DNA of 39,294 nt, taken from positions 1 to 39,294 of the forward strand of contig JAFWQM010000146.1 in assembly GCA_017509065.1 (NCBI GenBank), written 5' to 3'. The stretch's first letter is position 1; each line of letters begins with the position of its first letter. Origin of the DNA: Clostridia bacterium. Lineage in GTDB: Bacteria > Bacillota_A > Clostridia > Christensenellales > Aristaeellaceae. Below, one piece after another: positions 9,072-17,574 of the stretch. The notes beneath the pieces are model-generated. The model made no database searches. It saw nothing but the letters and a program-made list of their open reading frames with translations, and had not been told where the DNA came from. Position numbers and translations under genes: made by a program.

Positions 9072-10631
9072 ATGGATAAAAAAAGAAGTATTTTAAATGT
9101 CAGTGTTTCCATTTTTTCCAGCGTCATTCTGTACGCGGCGGCTTTCTTTGTCCGGCGGCTGCTGATTCGCTATATCGGCAATGAAGTCAACGGCCTGAAC
9201 TCCCTGTACACCAGCATCATCGGCTTGCTGTCGGTCGCGGAATTGGGCGTCGGCAGCGCGATTGCCTTCTCCATGTACAAGCCCATTGTACAGGGGAAAA
9301 AAAGCAGCGTTGCCGCGCTGTATTCTTTGTTCAGGAAGCTCTACAGAATCATCGGTGCCGTGATCTTTTTTGCCGGATTGGCAGTCATGCCTTTTCTGCC
9401 AAGGTTCATCAGCGATTATGAAGCGGTGAACGTCAACGTTTACGCGACATTCTTCCTGATGCTGATTTCAATCGTTCTTTCATATTTTTACGGCGCGAAA
9501 ACATCCCTCATAGAAGCATACAAAGAAAACTACATCACAACCTCGATCCTGACCGTGTCAAAACTGGTACGTTACGGCCTGCAGATCGCCGCTATTCTGA
9601 TATGGAAATCCTTCTCCGTCTTCCTGTTCTGTCAAATCCTCGAAACGCTGCTCATCTGGGGCATGACAGAAAAAGCCGTCCGTCGGAAGTATGGGGACAT
9701 CATTGCAACGCAGGCAAAGCTTGACAATGAAACGAAGCGTGAAATCGTCCGCAATGTCAAAGCCATGTTCATGCACAAAGTCGGAACCATCGTGGTGAAC
9801 AGCATCGACAGCGTGATCATTTCAAGCTTTATCGGCGTTGTGCTCTTGGGCAAATATTCCAACTATGCCATGATTGCCGGCATGATGATGAATATCCTGG
9901 CGCTTTTCTTTTCTCCTCTTACATCCGTTGTGGGCCACCTTTGCGCGGAGGGGGACCGTGACAGGACGAAAGGATATTATGACTTTTTCCATAGCCTGAA
10001 TTATGTGCTCGGGTTCGTGTTCTTCCTCGGTTATTACGCTGTCATCGACCATGCTGTATCGCTGCTGTTCGGACCAGACCTGCGGCTTTCCAGGGCAATA
10101 TCCTTTATCATCACACTGAACCAATTCACCCAGTATATGCGAAAGGCTACGCTACTTTTCAGGGACGCATCCGGCGCATTCTACTATGACCGGTGGAAGC
10201 CTATCGCGGAAGGCGCGTGCAATCTGGCGCTTTCGCTGATTTTTGTCAGGGTTTTTCCGGAGGATTTCAAGGCCGCGGGCGTTATCGCGGCAACTGTTCT
10301 AACCACATTGCTGATCTGCGATATTGTTGATCCGTATGTTTTGTTCACCCATGTGTTCAATAAAAAACCGTGGAAGTTTTATATCAGGAACTATGCTTAC
10401 ATTGCTGTATTTACAGTTTCCCTGCTGCTCATGACCTGGCTCCCGCAAACCCGTGACGATGGATTGTCCGTCCTCCTCACGAACTGTCTGCTGTCGTTTG
10501 GCGTGTCGTTGGCGGCGCTGTGCCTGGTATTCATGTTTGACGGAACATTCAGGAAAAACGTTCGAATTATGGGGTATAACCTGATGGCGTGGACAAGAAA
10601 ACACATAACGCAATTTACCGGACGGACATGA
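9072..10631 (+). CDS. polysaccharide flippase (Wzx / MATE-MurJ-type exporter)
   Basis: A 519-residue integral membrane protein with about a dozen or more hydrophobic segments, of the polysaccharide-transport (Wzx-like) branch of the MOP exporter superfamily. It should move undecaprenyl-linked repeat units across the membrane for Wzy to polymerise. The N-terminal region with FFVRRLLIRYIGNEVNGLNS and SVAELGVGSAIAFSMYKPI is typical of Gram-positive Wzx proteins. AGGAGA sits 8 bases before the ATG. As the last gene of the cluster, 76 bases after the GT2 gene, it completes the set of initiator, transferases, polymerase and flippase. Confidence 0.9.
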   Translation: MDKKRSILNVSVSIFSSVILYAAAFFVRRLLIRYIGNEVNGLNSLYTSIIGLLSVAELGVGSAIAFSMYKPIVQGKKSSVAALYSLFRKLYRIIGAVIFFAGLAVMPFLPRFISDYEAVNVNVYATFFLMLISIVLSYFYGAKTSLIEAYKENYITTSILTVSKLVRYGLQIAAILIWKSFSVFLFCQILETLLIWGMTEKAVRRKYGDIIATQAKLDNETKREIVRNVKAMFMHKVGTIVVNSIDSVIISSFIGVVLLGKYSNYAMIAGMMMNILALFFSPLTSVVGHLCAEGDRDRTKGYYDFFHSLNYVLGFVFFLGYYAVIDHAVSLLFGPDLRLSRAISFIITLNQFTQYMRKATLLFRDASGAFYYDRWKPIAEGACNLALSLIFVRVFPEDFKAAGVIAATVLTTLLICDIVDPYVLFTHVFNKKPWKFYIRNYAYIAVFTVSLLLMTWLPQTRDDGLSVLLTNCLLSFGVSLAALCLVFMFDGTFRKNVRIMGYNLMAWTRKHITQFTGRT

Positions 10632-10660
10632 TTGCGGCAACCTGCGCCTTTGCCGCCCGC

Positions 10661-10689
10661 TTGCCACAGATGGTCAAACCAGCTATACT
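10661..10689 (+). promoter_or_regulatory. sigma-A promoter for the GH20 gene
   Basis: TTGCCA and TATACT are separated by exactly 17 bases, about 40 bases before the start codon. It lies after the flippase stop and marks the beginning of a new transcription unit. Confidence 0.65.
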
Positions 10690-10728
10690 ATAAATTAATA
10701 CCATGAAAAGAGACAGGAGCTGAGATGT

Positions 10729-12525
10729 ATGCCGTTTGATGATTCCGAAGTATCGCGTCTGCAAAGCATGGTCGCAGACGTGACCAATCTCCCACTGCCT
10801 TTTCCCATTCACGTTTCCGATGGACAGGGGCTGACAGTAGACTGGAACGGTGCGGACGCCGCCATTGCCGCCCGGGACAGGACGGCCTTGTGCCGCGGGC
10901 TGTTTCTGCTGTCGCGGGCCGTGAAGGAAAAAAAGCCCGCGCTGCACGTCGCTGAAACGCGGCGTTTTGCCCACTGCGGGGCCATGCTGGACATGTCCCG
11001 AAACCGGGTGATGACCGTGGAAGCGGTGAAGAAATGGCTCGACCGGCAGGCCGCGCTGGGGCTGAACCTGCTGATGCTGTATACCGAGGATACCTACGAA
11101 ATCCCCGAGTACCCATACTTTGGCTATCTGCGCGGGCGGTACACCCAGGCAGAGCTGCGCGAGATCGACGATTATGCCGACAGCCTGGGCGTGGAACTGG
11201 TGCCCTGCGTGCAGACGCTGGCGCACCTCAAAAACTTTCTGCAATGGCCCGCCTCCGCGCCACTGCGCGACCAGCCGGATATCCTGCTGATCGACAGCGA
11301 AGAAACCTACGCTTTCCTGGACGCGGCGCTGCGTTCCCTGTCCCAGTGCTTCCGCTCCCGCCGCATCCATATCGGCATGGACGAAGCCCACGGCGTCGGG
11401 CTGGGGAACTACCTGCTCAAACACGGCTATGCCAACCGTTTTGAACTGCTCAACCGCCACCTGGCGCGGGTAAAAGCCCTGTGCGACAAGTATGGCTTCA
11501 AACCCATGATGTGGAGTGACATGTTCTTCCGCCTGGGTTCAAAGAACAACGCCTATTACGACCTTAACAACCATGTGCCCGACGATGTGATTGCAGCGCT
11601 GCCCGAGGTGGAGATGGTTTACTGGGACTATTACCACACCGAAGGAACGTTCTACGAGCGGATGCTGGACGAGCACCGGCGCATGGGCCGGGGCACGGTA
11701 TACGCCGGCGGCGTGTGGTCATGGAGCGGCTTCCTGCCCAACCGGGAGAGGACGGTACGCACCATGGAACCGGCCCTGCGCATCAGCGCGCGGATGGGGC
11801 TCGACACGGTGTTCGCCACGCTATGGGGCGACGACGGCGCGGAAACGGATTATCTGATGGCCGTTGACCGACTGACGCTGTTTTCCGAAGCCTGCTGGAC
11901 GGGCGAGGGGTTCAGGCTGGACGAATGCGAGGCGGCGGCGGAATGTCTGACCGGGCTGTCCGCCGCGGTGCGAAGCGCCTTCGACGCCTTCTATGCCGAC
12001 GATTATACCCGCAGCACCGGCAAAACCCTGATCTGGTGCGACCCGCTGTACCCCTGCGGCGCCACTGACGAGCAGATGCAGACACTGTATGACGCGGCGG
12101 AAAAGGCGGTTCGGACACTGGAAGCTTCGACTTCCCGCCTGGAAATCCGGTATGCCGTGACGCTGTTCACCGCGCTGCGAAAGAAAATAGCGCTGATCCG
12201 GGGCATCCGGAATGCCTGGGTCAGTCAGGACAGGCAGGCGCTGAAACGAATCACGGCAGAAGACTGTCCCGACAGCATGAAAGCCTACGAAGACCTGATG
12301 AACATTCACCGCTCTTTATGGGAGAGCGCAAGCAAGCGGCAGGGCTGGGAGGTGCTGGCCCTGCGCTACGGCGGAGCGGTCGGCAGACTGGGCGACGTTC
12401 GGGATGAAATAGAACGCTGGCTGAACGGAAGCCTGTCCCGCATCCCCGAACTGGATGAACCCGCCCTTCCGGACGGCAAGGGCTTCACCTATGACCGAAC
12501 CTCCACCCCCTCGGCGAAAACGTAA
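10729..12525 (+). CDS. glycoside hydrolase family 20 beta-N-acetylhexosaminidase-like, cytoplasmic
   Basis: A 598-residue GH20-type enzyme that would release terminal N-acetylhexosamine (or a related disaccharide) by substrate-assisted catalysis. The barrel starts after residue 80 (CGAMLDMSRNRVMTVEAVKK, LNLLMLYTEDTYEI), the paired catalytic residues are D218-E219 in HIGMDEAH, and further motifs are MMWSDMFFRLG and VYWDYYH. The polar Asp would hold the acetamido group and Glu act as acid/base. There is no signal peptide, so it should act on imported oligosaccharides. The start follows AGGAG at 10715-10719. The acetyltransferase gene begins 13 bases after the stop. Whether the substrate is GlcNAc, GalNAc or a biose is not readable from sequence. 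Confidence 0.85.
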   Translation: MPFDDSEVSRLQSMVADVTNLPLPFPIHVSDGQGLTVDWNGADAAIAARDRTALCRGLFLLSRAVKEKKPALHVAETRRFAHCGAMLDMSRNRVMTVEAVKKWLDRQAALGLNLLMLYTEDTYEIPEYPYFGYLRGRYTQAELREIDDYADSLGVELVPCVQTLAHLKNFLQWPASAPLRDQPDILLIDSEETYAFLDAALRSLSQCFRSRRIHIGMDEAHGVGLGNYLLKHGYANRFELLNRHLARVKALCDKYGFKPMMWSDMFFRLGSKNNAYYDLNNHVPDDVIAALPEVEMVYWDYYHTEGTFYERMLDEHRRMGRGTVYAGGVWSWSGFLPNRERTVRTMEPALRISARMGLDTVFATLWGDDGAETDYLMAVDRLTLFSEACWTGEGFRLDECEAAAECLTGLSAAVRSAFDAFYADDYTRSTGKTLIWCDPLYPCGATDEQMQTLYDAAEKAVRTLEASTSRLEIRYAVTLFTALRKKIALIRGIRNAWVSQDRQALKRITAEDCPDSMKAYEDLMNIHRSLWESASKRQGWEVLALRYGGAVGRLGDVRDEIERWLNGSLSRIPELDEPALPDGKGFTYDRTSTPSAKT

Positions 12526-12538
12526 AGAGGAGAAGCAG

Positions 12539-13078
12539 ATGAGAATAGAAACCGACAGGCTGATCCTTCGGGAAATGACCCCTGACGATTACGAAGCGCT
12601 GTACGCTGTCCTGGCGGACCGGGAGATTATGCGGCACTATCCGTATGCCTTCGATGAAGCGCGGGTGCGCAGCTGGATCGAGCGCAACATGGAGCGCTAC
12701 AGGATCTTCGGCTTTGGCCTGTGGGCAGTGTGCCTGAAAGAAACCGGAGAAATGATCGGTGACTGCGGCCTGTCCATGCAGAATATCGTCGGCGTCATCA
12801 AACCGGAAATCGGCTATCACATCCGAAGCGACATGCAGCGAAAAGGCTACGCCAGCGAAGCTGCCGCAGCGGTGCGGGACTGGACGTTTGAGCATACGCC
12901 GTTCCGGGAAATCTATTCCTATATGAAGTATACCAACGAGGCTTCGGCCAGGACGGCCATGGCGTACGGCTGTCAATTCGTAGGAGAATTTGATGATGAA
13001 GTGAACGTGAAAACCCGGGTGTACCGCATCACCCGGGAGGAATGGGAAAACATCCGCCGCTCAGACGGCGTCCGATAG
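12539..13078 (+). CDS. GNAT family N-acetyltransferase (RimJ/RimL-like)
   Basis: A 179-residue acetyl-CoA-dependent acetyltransferase. It begins MRIETDRLILREMTPDDYEA, the standard opening of RimJ/RimL-type GNATs, and has GLWAVCLKETGEMIGDCGLS in the central sheet and IGYHIRSDMQRKGYASEAA, the acetyl-CoA pyrophosphate-binding motif A (R-x-x-G-x-A/G). NEASARTAMAYGCQFVGEF closes the fold. The preferred ATG follows GAGGAG; an upstream in-frame ATG at 12455 lies inside the GH20 gene. Acceptor unknown: ribosomal protein, small amine and antibiotic are all possible in this family. Confidence 0.88.
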   Translation: MRIETDRLILREMTPDDYEALYAVLADREIMRHYPYAFDEARVRSWIERNMERYRIFGFGLWAVCLKETGEMIGDCGLSMQNIVGVIKPEIGYHIRSDMQRKGYASEAAAAVRDWTFEHTPFREIYSYMKYTNEASARTAMAYGCQFVGEFDDEVNVKTRVYRITREEWENIRRSDGVR

Positions 13079-13154
13079 ATGTAGGGCGGAGTTGAACGCG
13101 TTTTCGCTTTTTCGTTACCATTCAGGTATCGAAGTCAGTCACAGAAGGTTACAA

Positions 13155-13184
13155 TGGGGCTGCGGAGGCCCCAGCGTTCCTTTT
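13155..13184 (+). terminator. weak hairpin, possible terminator
   Basis: TGGGGC and GCCCCA pair across seven bases, followed after a gap by CCTTTT. It lies between the acetyltransferase gene and the next promoter, where a terminator would be expected, but the T-run is poor and displaced. Confidence 0.3.
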
Positions 13185-13252
13185 GTTGGATTATTAATAG
13201 CTGAATGGTATCGCTTTTTCATGTACCAAACGACGAAATTTCCACCATCCGG

Positions 13253-13281
13253 TTGACACAAGGAACAAAAACCTGTATAGT
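13253..13281 (+). promoter_or_regulatory. strong sigma-A promoter of the DRTGG/HATPase/H-cluster operon
   Basis: TTGACA, 17 bases, TATAGT: only one mismatch to the consensus. Transcription would start near 13288, leaving a leader of about 43 bases. It also rules out translation from the in-frame codon at 13205. Confidence 0.8.
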
Positions 13282-13330
13282 GAAGGATAGAAATTGTGTT
13301 CCTTATTCTGAATTACTGCGGGGGATGAAT

Positions 13331-13702
13331 ATGACACTGGGGGATATGGTCGATGTACTGCACGCCAAAGTGCTGGTAGGAGAAGAAAAACTGGACACGC
13401 CCGCGCTGACCGCCTGCTGCTCGGATCTGATGAGCGACGTGCTGGCGTTTGTGAATGAAAAAACTGTGCTGATCACAGGCCTGACGAACCCCCATGTGCT
13501 GCGCACGGCAGACATGCTGGATCTGAAATGCCTGGTGTTCGCCCGGGGCAAGGTGCCCACCGACGATATTCTGGAAGGCGCGGAGGATCAGGGCCTGGTG
13601 GTCATGACGACCAAGGTCACCGCTTTTACCGCCTGCGGCCTGCTGTATGAAGCGGGCCTGCGGGGCGTGCCGATCGAATGGCCGGAAGGGGATGGACAAT
13701 GA
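13331..13702 (+). CDS. DRTGG-domain protein of hydrogenase cluster
   Basis: A 123-residue protein that is essentially one DRTGG domain, a small alpha/beta fold found next to [FeFe]-hydrogenase genes and in phosphotransacetylases; its ligand is not established. Visible family features are TACCSDLMSDVLAF, VLITGLTNPHVLRTADML, and ACGLLYEAGLRGVPIEWPE at the C-terminus. The start at 13331 is chosen because GGGGG at 13320-13324 precedes it and the promoter lies at 13253-13281; ATG 13325 is less well placed. Its stop overlaps the next start (ATGA). A role in sensing or adjusting hydrogen metabolism together with the next two genes is inferred from this recurrent gene order. Confidence 0.85.
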   Translation: MTLGDMVDVLHAKVLVGEEKLDTPALTACCSDLMSDVLAFVNEKTVLITGLTNPHVLRTADMLDLKCLVFARGKVPTDDILEGAEDQGLVVMTTKVTAFTACGLLYEAGLRGVPIEWPEGDGQ

Positions 13703-14124
13703 GCAGTTTTATTCACGAGGAATACCCCGTGGCGAAGAGTGATTATACCCGCGCGGGCGAAGCCTCCACGGATATCAAGCGCCGCCTGCGCCAGCTGGGC
13801 GTGAGCAGCAATGTAATGCGCCGGGTGGCGGTGGCCTCCTATGAAGTGGAACTGAACCTGGTCATCCACTCCGACGGCGGAAAACTGACCCTGGACGTGG
13901 ACACCGACGGGGTGCTCCTGGTCAGCGAGGACGTTGGCCCCGGCATCCCGGACATTTCTATGGCTATGCGGGAAGGCTATTCCACCGCCAGCGAGGAAGC
14001 CCGTTCCCTGGGCTTCGGCGCGGGCATGGGCCTGCCCAACATGAAGCGCAACGCCGACGAATTCGACATACAAAGTGAAGTGGGCAAGGGAACGCGCATC
14101 AGCATGCGGTTCCGGTTGGCCTGA
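13699..14124 (+). CDS. anti-sigma-factor-like HATPase (RsbW/SpoIIAB-like)
   Basis: A 141-residue GHKL ATPase of the anti-sigma regulatory factor type. The N-box region is in ASYEVELNLVIHS, where the usual EAxxNxxxH is varied, the G1 box is in EDVGPGIPD, and the G2 box in SLGFGAGMGLPNMKRNADEF, followed by VGKGTRISMRFRL. Family members bind ATP and act as serine kinases on small partner proteins or as nucleotide-dependent switches. Here it lies between the DRTGG gene and the iron-sulphur gene, overlapping the first by four bases, so it is likely a signalling partner of the H-cluster protein. No STAS-domain target is seen in the window. Confidence 0.85.
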   Translation: MSSFIHEEYPVAKSDYTRAGEASTDIKRRLRQLGVSSNVMRRVAVASYEVELNLVIHSDGGKLTLDVDTDGVLLVSEDVGPGIPDISMAMREGYSTASEEARSLGFGAGMGLPNMKRNADEFDIQSEVGKGTRISMRFRLA

Positions 14125-14137
14125 GAAAGGCTTGATC

Positions 14138-15442
14138 ATGGAACAAACCAATCGCTATCATTCCGTCCGTCTGGACGTGAGCCGCTGCAAGGGCTGCACC
14201 AACTGCTTAAAGCACTGCCCCACAGAGGCCATCCGCGTGCGCGACGGCCGGGCGCATATCATCGACGAGCGCTGCATCGACTGCGGCGAGTGCATCCGCA
14301 TCTGTGAATACCACGCCAAGGTGGCTGTGACGGACGATCTGAGCGCGATCCACGGCTTCCCACACGCCATCGCCCTGCCCGCCCCCAGCCTGTACGGCCA
14401 GTTTAAGGAAATCAAAAGCATCAGCCCTGTGCTGGACGCCTTAAAGGCCATCGGATTTGAGGATGTGTTCGAGGTAGCCCGGGGCGCTGACATCGTGAGC
14501 CGCGCCATTCATGAAAAGCTGCGGGAACCGGGCCTGCCCCGGCCGCTCATCTCCTCCGCCTGCCCCGCGGTGGTGAGGCTGATTCAGGTGCGCTTCCCCG
14601 ACCTGATCCCCCATATCGTGAACATCCGCCAGCCCATCGAAGTTGCCGCGGAGATTGCCCGTGACGAATTCTGCCGCAAGCATAAATGCCCGCCCGAGGA
14701 CGTGGGCGTGTTCTTCATCACCCCCTGCCCGGCCAAAATGACCGCCATCCGCTCGCCCATCGGCCAGCAGAAGTCCGCCATCGACGGGGCGATTTCCATG
14801 ATGGAAATTTACGGGAAGCTCATGCCCCACATCGGGCGCATCCTGGCCAACCCGACCCAGCCTTCTTCCACGATATACGGCGTGCGCTGGGCTGCCAGCA
14901 GCGGCGAGGCAGACGCGGTGTGCCCGGACAATTCCCTGGCCGTGGACGGGATTCAGAATGTCAGCCGCGTGCTGGAGGAAATTGAAAACAACATGCTCAG
15001 CGACCTGGTGTTCTTCGAGGGCAACGCCTGCACCGGCGGATGCGTGGGCGGCCCGCTGAACTTTGAAAACAATTACGTGGCGAAAAACGCCATCCGCAAG
15101 CTCAGCCGCGCCTGCTCCAGAGAGCATCCCACCGATCATGTGCCCGCCTCTCTGATGACCAAGTATCCGCTCTATTTCGACGCCGAGATCGAAGCTAACC
15201 CCGCCATGAAGCTGGACGACAACATCGTGGAAGCCATGAAGAAAATGGCCCGCATGAACGCCATCTTAGAGGGTCTGCCGGGCTACGACTGCGGCTCCTG
15301 CGGCTCGCCCACCTGCCGCACCTTCGCCGAGGACATCGTGCGCGGCAATTGCAGCGAAATGGACTGCATCCATAAGCTGAAGGATCAGCTCAAAATCATG
15401 GCTGAACGCATGGTCGAACTGGCGCAGACCAAGAGGGAGTAA
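14138..15442 (+). CDS. [FeFe]-hydrogenase-domain protein, putative sensory (HydS-like)
   Basis: A 434-residue protein with two N-terminal 4Fe-4S ferredoxin motifs (C17-C20-C23-C27 and C46-C49-C52-C56), a hydrogenase large-subunit domain, and a C-terminal 4Fe-4S motif (C385, C388, C393 with C405 or C410). The four H-cluster ligands are present: C142 in SSACPAV, C198 in TPCPAK, C298 and C302 in NACTGGCVGG. The residue before C142 is Ala, where catalytic hydrogenases have the proton-relay Cys (TSCCP). That substitution and the C-terminal cluster are known from groups of putative sensory [FeFe] hydrogenases; unlike classic HydS there is no PAS domain. GAAAGG precedes the start. No HydE, HydF or HydG maturase is in the window. 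Confidence 0.88.
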   Translation: MEQTNRYHSVRLDVSRCKGCTNCLKHCPTEAIRVRDGRAHIIDERCIDCGECIRICEYHAKVAVTDDLSAIHGFPHAIALPAPSLYGQFKEIKSISPVLDALKAIGFEDVFEVARGADIVSRAIHEKLREPGLPRPLISSACPAVVRLIQVRFPDLIPHIVNIRQPIEVAAEIARDEFCRKHKCPPEDVGVFFITPCPAKMTAIRSPIGQQKSAIDGAISMMEIYGKLMPHIGRILANPTQPSSTIYGVRWAASSGEADAVCPDNSLAVDGIQNVSRVLEEIENNMLSDLVFFEGNACTGGCVGGPLNFENNYVAKNAIRKLSRACSREHPTDHVPASLMTKYPLYFDAEIEANPAMKLDDNIVEAMKKMARMNAILEGLPGYDCGSCGSPTCRTFAEDIVRGNCSEMDCIHKLKDQLKIMAERMVELAQTKRE

Positions 15443-15624
15443 GATTAGGGATCAGGGAATAGGATTAGGGAACCCTCTCAGGCGCTGAACGCTTCGCTAC
15501 GCCTTCGGCCGCGCGCCAGCTCCCCCAAAGGGGGAGCCGAGACCTTGCCTCTCCCTCTGGGAGAGGTGCCGACGAAGGAGGCGGAGAGGGCACTTCGCCC
15601 TAATCCCTATTCCCTGATCCCTTA
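15443..15624 (+). repeat. palindromic repeat element (MITE/REP-like)
   Basis: Terminal inverted repeats of about 26 bases bound this intergenic stretch: the left arm begins near 15444 (core GGGATCAGGGAATAGG) and the right arm, near 15598-15624, matches it on the other strand except for one mismatch and one extra G. Inside lie perfect hairpins GCTCCCCC-AAA-GGGGGAGC and CTCTCCC-TCT-GGGAGAG. It holds no gene. Elements of this look are common between genes of gut Clostridia; it could be a non-autonomous transposon or a structured transcript end. Confidence 0.65.
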
Positions 15625-15656
15625 CTCACTGAACAAGATAGAAAGCAGGTGGAAAC

Positions 15657-17237
15657 ATGCGAAAATTATTGTGCGCTCTGGCGATAATTGCGCTGCTTTG
15701 CCCGTCGTGCTTGGCGGAAACGAATGTGAACGGCGGGGTGGATGATTTGAACCGGGTATTCTATGAAATTTTCGTCGGCTCCTTTTCCGATTCGGACGGG
15801 GATGGCACAGGCGACCTGCGCGGAATCATCAGCCGCATGGACTATCTGAACGACGGCAGTCTGGAAAGCGGGAACAGCCTGGGCATCGAGGGCATCTGGC
15901 TGACGCCTGTTTTTGAATCGCCATCCTATCATAAGTACGACGTGACGGATTATTACAAGATCGACCCCGCGTTCGGCACGATGGACGACCTGAAAGAACT
16001 GATCGCGCTGTGCCATGAGCGGAATGTGAAGCTGATTCTGGATCTCCCTATCAACCACACGGGCGCGCAGAACCGCTGGTTCAAAAACTTTCTGAACGCC
16101 CACATGATGAAGAACACCGGGAACGAATATTACGATTATTACGTATGGATTCCGGAGGACGAACCGTCTCCCGCCGGACGGCACTTCACCGCGTCCAAAC
16201 AGGCCAAACTGAAATACGAAAGCAATTTCTCCGACAGTATGCCCGAACTGAACTTCGACCTGCCCGCTGTGCGGGAAGCGATGCTGGACGTGGCGCTGTA
16301 CTACCTTGATCTCGGCGTGGACGGTTTCCGTTTCGACGCGGCGAAGTACATTTATCTGGGCGACAATGCCGCGTGCGTTGACTTCTGGCAGTGGTACGTG
16401 GACGAACTGCGCAAGGTAAAGCCCGACCTGTATACCGTGGCTGAGGTCTGGGACAGCGAGGGCGTGATCGACCAGTTCATCCCCGCCACCAACTGCTTCA
16501 ACTTCTTTGTCAGCCAGGCGGAGGGCCTGGTTTCGGAAACCGCCAAAGCAGGCAATGTGAACCGCTTTACCGCGTATATCCAGAAGTATCAGGAGAAAAT
16601 CAAAGCGTTCAGCCCTTACGCTATGAACATGATGTTCGTTTCCAACCACGACATGGACAGGGCGGCGGGCTACCTGCCCGTGTCCAACGGCCAGATGAAA
16701 ATGGCGGCCAACCTGTATCTGCTCTCCCCCGGCTCGCCCTTCATCTATTACGGCGAGGAGATCGGCCTGAAGGGCTCCCGCGGCGGCGCGAATACCGATG
16801 CCAACCGGCGCCTGGCTATGCTGTGGGGCGACGGCGATACTGTGAAAGACCCTGTAGGAAGCACCTACGACATCGAAAAACAAGTGTCCCAGACCGTCCG
16901 GGATCAGCTGGAAAAGCGAGGGAGTCTGTTCCACTATTATCGGAAACTGCTCTCGATCCGCCGGAATCATCCTGAAATCGCAAAGGGCGATTACACCGCC
17001 CTCTCCATTCCCGACAGCAAGGCGGGCGGCTTTATCGTCACGTGGCAGGGCAATTCCGTCGCCGTGTTCCACAACACCACCACCCGCGATTTGGAAATCG
17101 ACCTGAGCGCCTGCACAGATGTGCCGTTCAGCGAAATCAGCGATTTTATCGGACTCGGCGAAGCATACCTCGAAGACGGCATCCTGACCCTTGAAGGCCA
17201 GACCACCGCGGTGCTCGTGGCAGCGCCGCAGCCCTGA
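15657..17237 (+). CDS. secreted alpha-amylase family protein (GH13)
   Basis: A 526-residue GH13 enzyme acting on alpha-glucans or maltodextrins. Residues 1-20 form a signal peptide (MRKLLCALAIIALLC with probable cleavage after CLA); the Cys at 18 is not in a standard lipobox. The barrel shows VFYEIFVGSFSDSDGDGTGD, the DLPINHTG region, the nucleophile D227 in GFRFDAAKY, the acid/base E263 in TVAEVWD, and D332 in VSNHDMD. A beta-sandwich domain follows from about residue 440. AGGTGG precedes the start; the palindromic repeat lies directly upstream. Whether it is amylase, oligo-glucosidase or transglycosylase cannot be decided. Confidence 0.9.
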   Translation: MRKLLCALAIIALLCPSCLAETNVNGGVDDLNRVFYEIFVGSFSDSDGDGTGDLRGIISRMDYLNDGSLESGNSLGIEGIWLTPVFESPSYHKYDVTDYYKIDPAFGTMDDLKELIALCHERNVKLILDLPINHTGAQNRWFKNFLNAHMMKNTGNEYYDYYVWIPEDEPSPAGRHFTASKQAKLKYESNFSDSMPELNFDLPAVREAMLDVALYYLDLGVDGFRFDAAKYIYLGDNAACVDFWQWYVDELRKVKPDLYTVAEVWDSEGVIDQFIPATNCFNFFVSQAEGLVSETAKAGNVNRFTAYIQKYQEKIKAFSPYAMNMMFVSNHDMDRAAGYLPVSNGQMKMAANLYLLSPGSPFIYYGEEIGLKGSRGGANTDANRRLAMLWGDGDTVKDPVGSTYDIEKQVSQTVRDQLEKRGSLFHYYRKLLSIRRNHPEIAKGDYTALSIPDSKAGGFIVTWQGNSVAVFHNTTTRDLEIDLSACTDVPFSEISDFIGLGEAYLEDGILTLEGQTTAVLVAAPQP

Positions 17238-17252
17238 AAGGACGGGTTGACG

Positions 17253-17486
17253 ATGAAAAGCCTGCTAATCGCCGACACGACGCGCGAGGAAAGGGAGCGC
17301 ATCGTGGCGGAGTCCATCGGAAGCATTGACGGGGCCTGCGACGGATGCAGGCCGGGCCTGATTGAAATGTATCAGGATTACATCGAAGGCCGGAAGGAGC
17401 TCAGGCAGGTCAATATGGAGTTCAACGCCCGCTACTGCTCCGGCGCAGCCGGCCCGATGCGCGGAGAATGTGATTATATCAGGTGA
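17253..17486 (+). CDS. small conserved-looking protein with four cysteines, unknown function
   Basis: A 77-residue soluble protein, rich in charged residues. It starts MKSLLIADTTREERERIV and has C33 and C36 in GACDGCRPGLIEMYQDY and two more Cys near the C-terminus (RYCSG, GECDYIR), which could bind a metal. The ATG at 17253 follows AAAGGACGGG; a TTG two codons earlier is less likely. It lies 15 bases after the amylase stop and ends before a strong terminator, so it probably shares that transcript. I do not recognise a named family. Confidence 0.6.
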   Translation: MKSLLIADTTREERERIVAESIGSIDGACDGCRPGLIEMYQDYIEGRKELRQVNMEFNARYCSGAAGPMRGECDYIR

Positions 17487-17511
17487 CGAATTCTCCGGCG
17501 CGGATGAAAAA

Positions 17512-17560
17512 ACCGTCCCATTCTTCTTTTTGAAGGAAGAATATGGGACGGTCTTTTGTT
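17512..17560 (+). terminator. strong bidirectional terminator
   Basis: ACCGTCCCAT plus TCTTC pairs with GAAGA plus ATGGGACGGT, about 15 bp in total, followed by CTTTTGTT on the + strand and by a T-run on the - strand (AAAAAA at 17507-17512 on +). It ends the amylase/small-protein unit and, from the other side, the Lgt-like gene. Confidence 0.85.
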
Positions 17561-17574
17561 ATGCTGAAATCGCT

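Noticed and set aside
13205..13330. Longer N-terminus of the DRTGG protein
   Set aside because: The near-consensus promoter lies inside this stretch, so it is not in the transcript in full.
15666..17072. Minus-strand open frame of 468 codons opposite the amylase gene
   Set aside because: The amylase on the + strand has signal peptide and all catalytic residues; the opposite frame has no ribosome site or motif.
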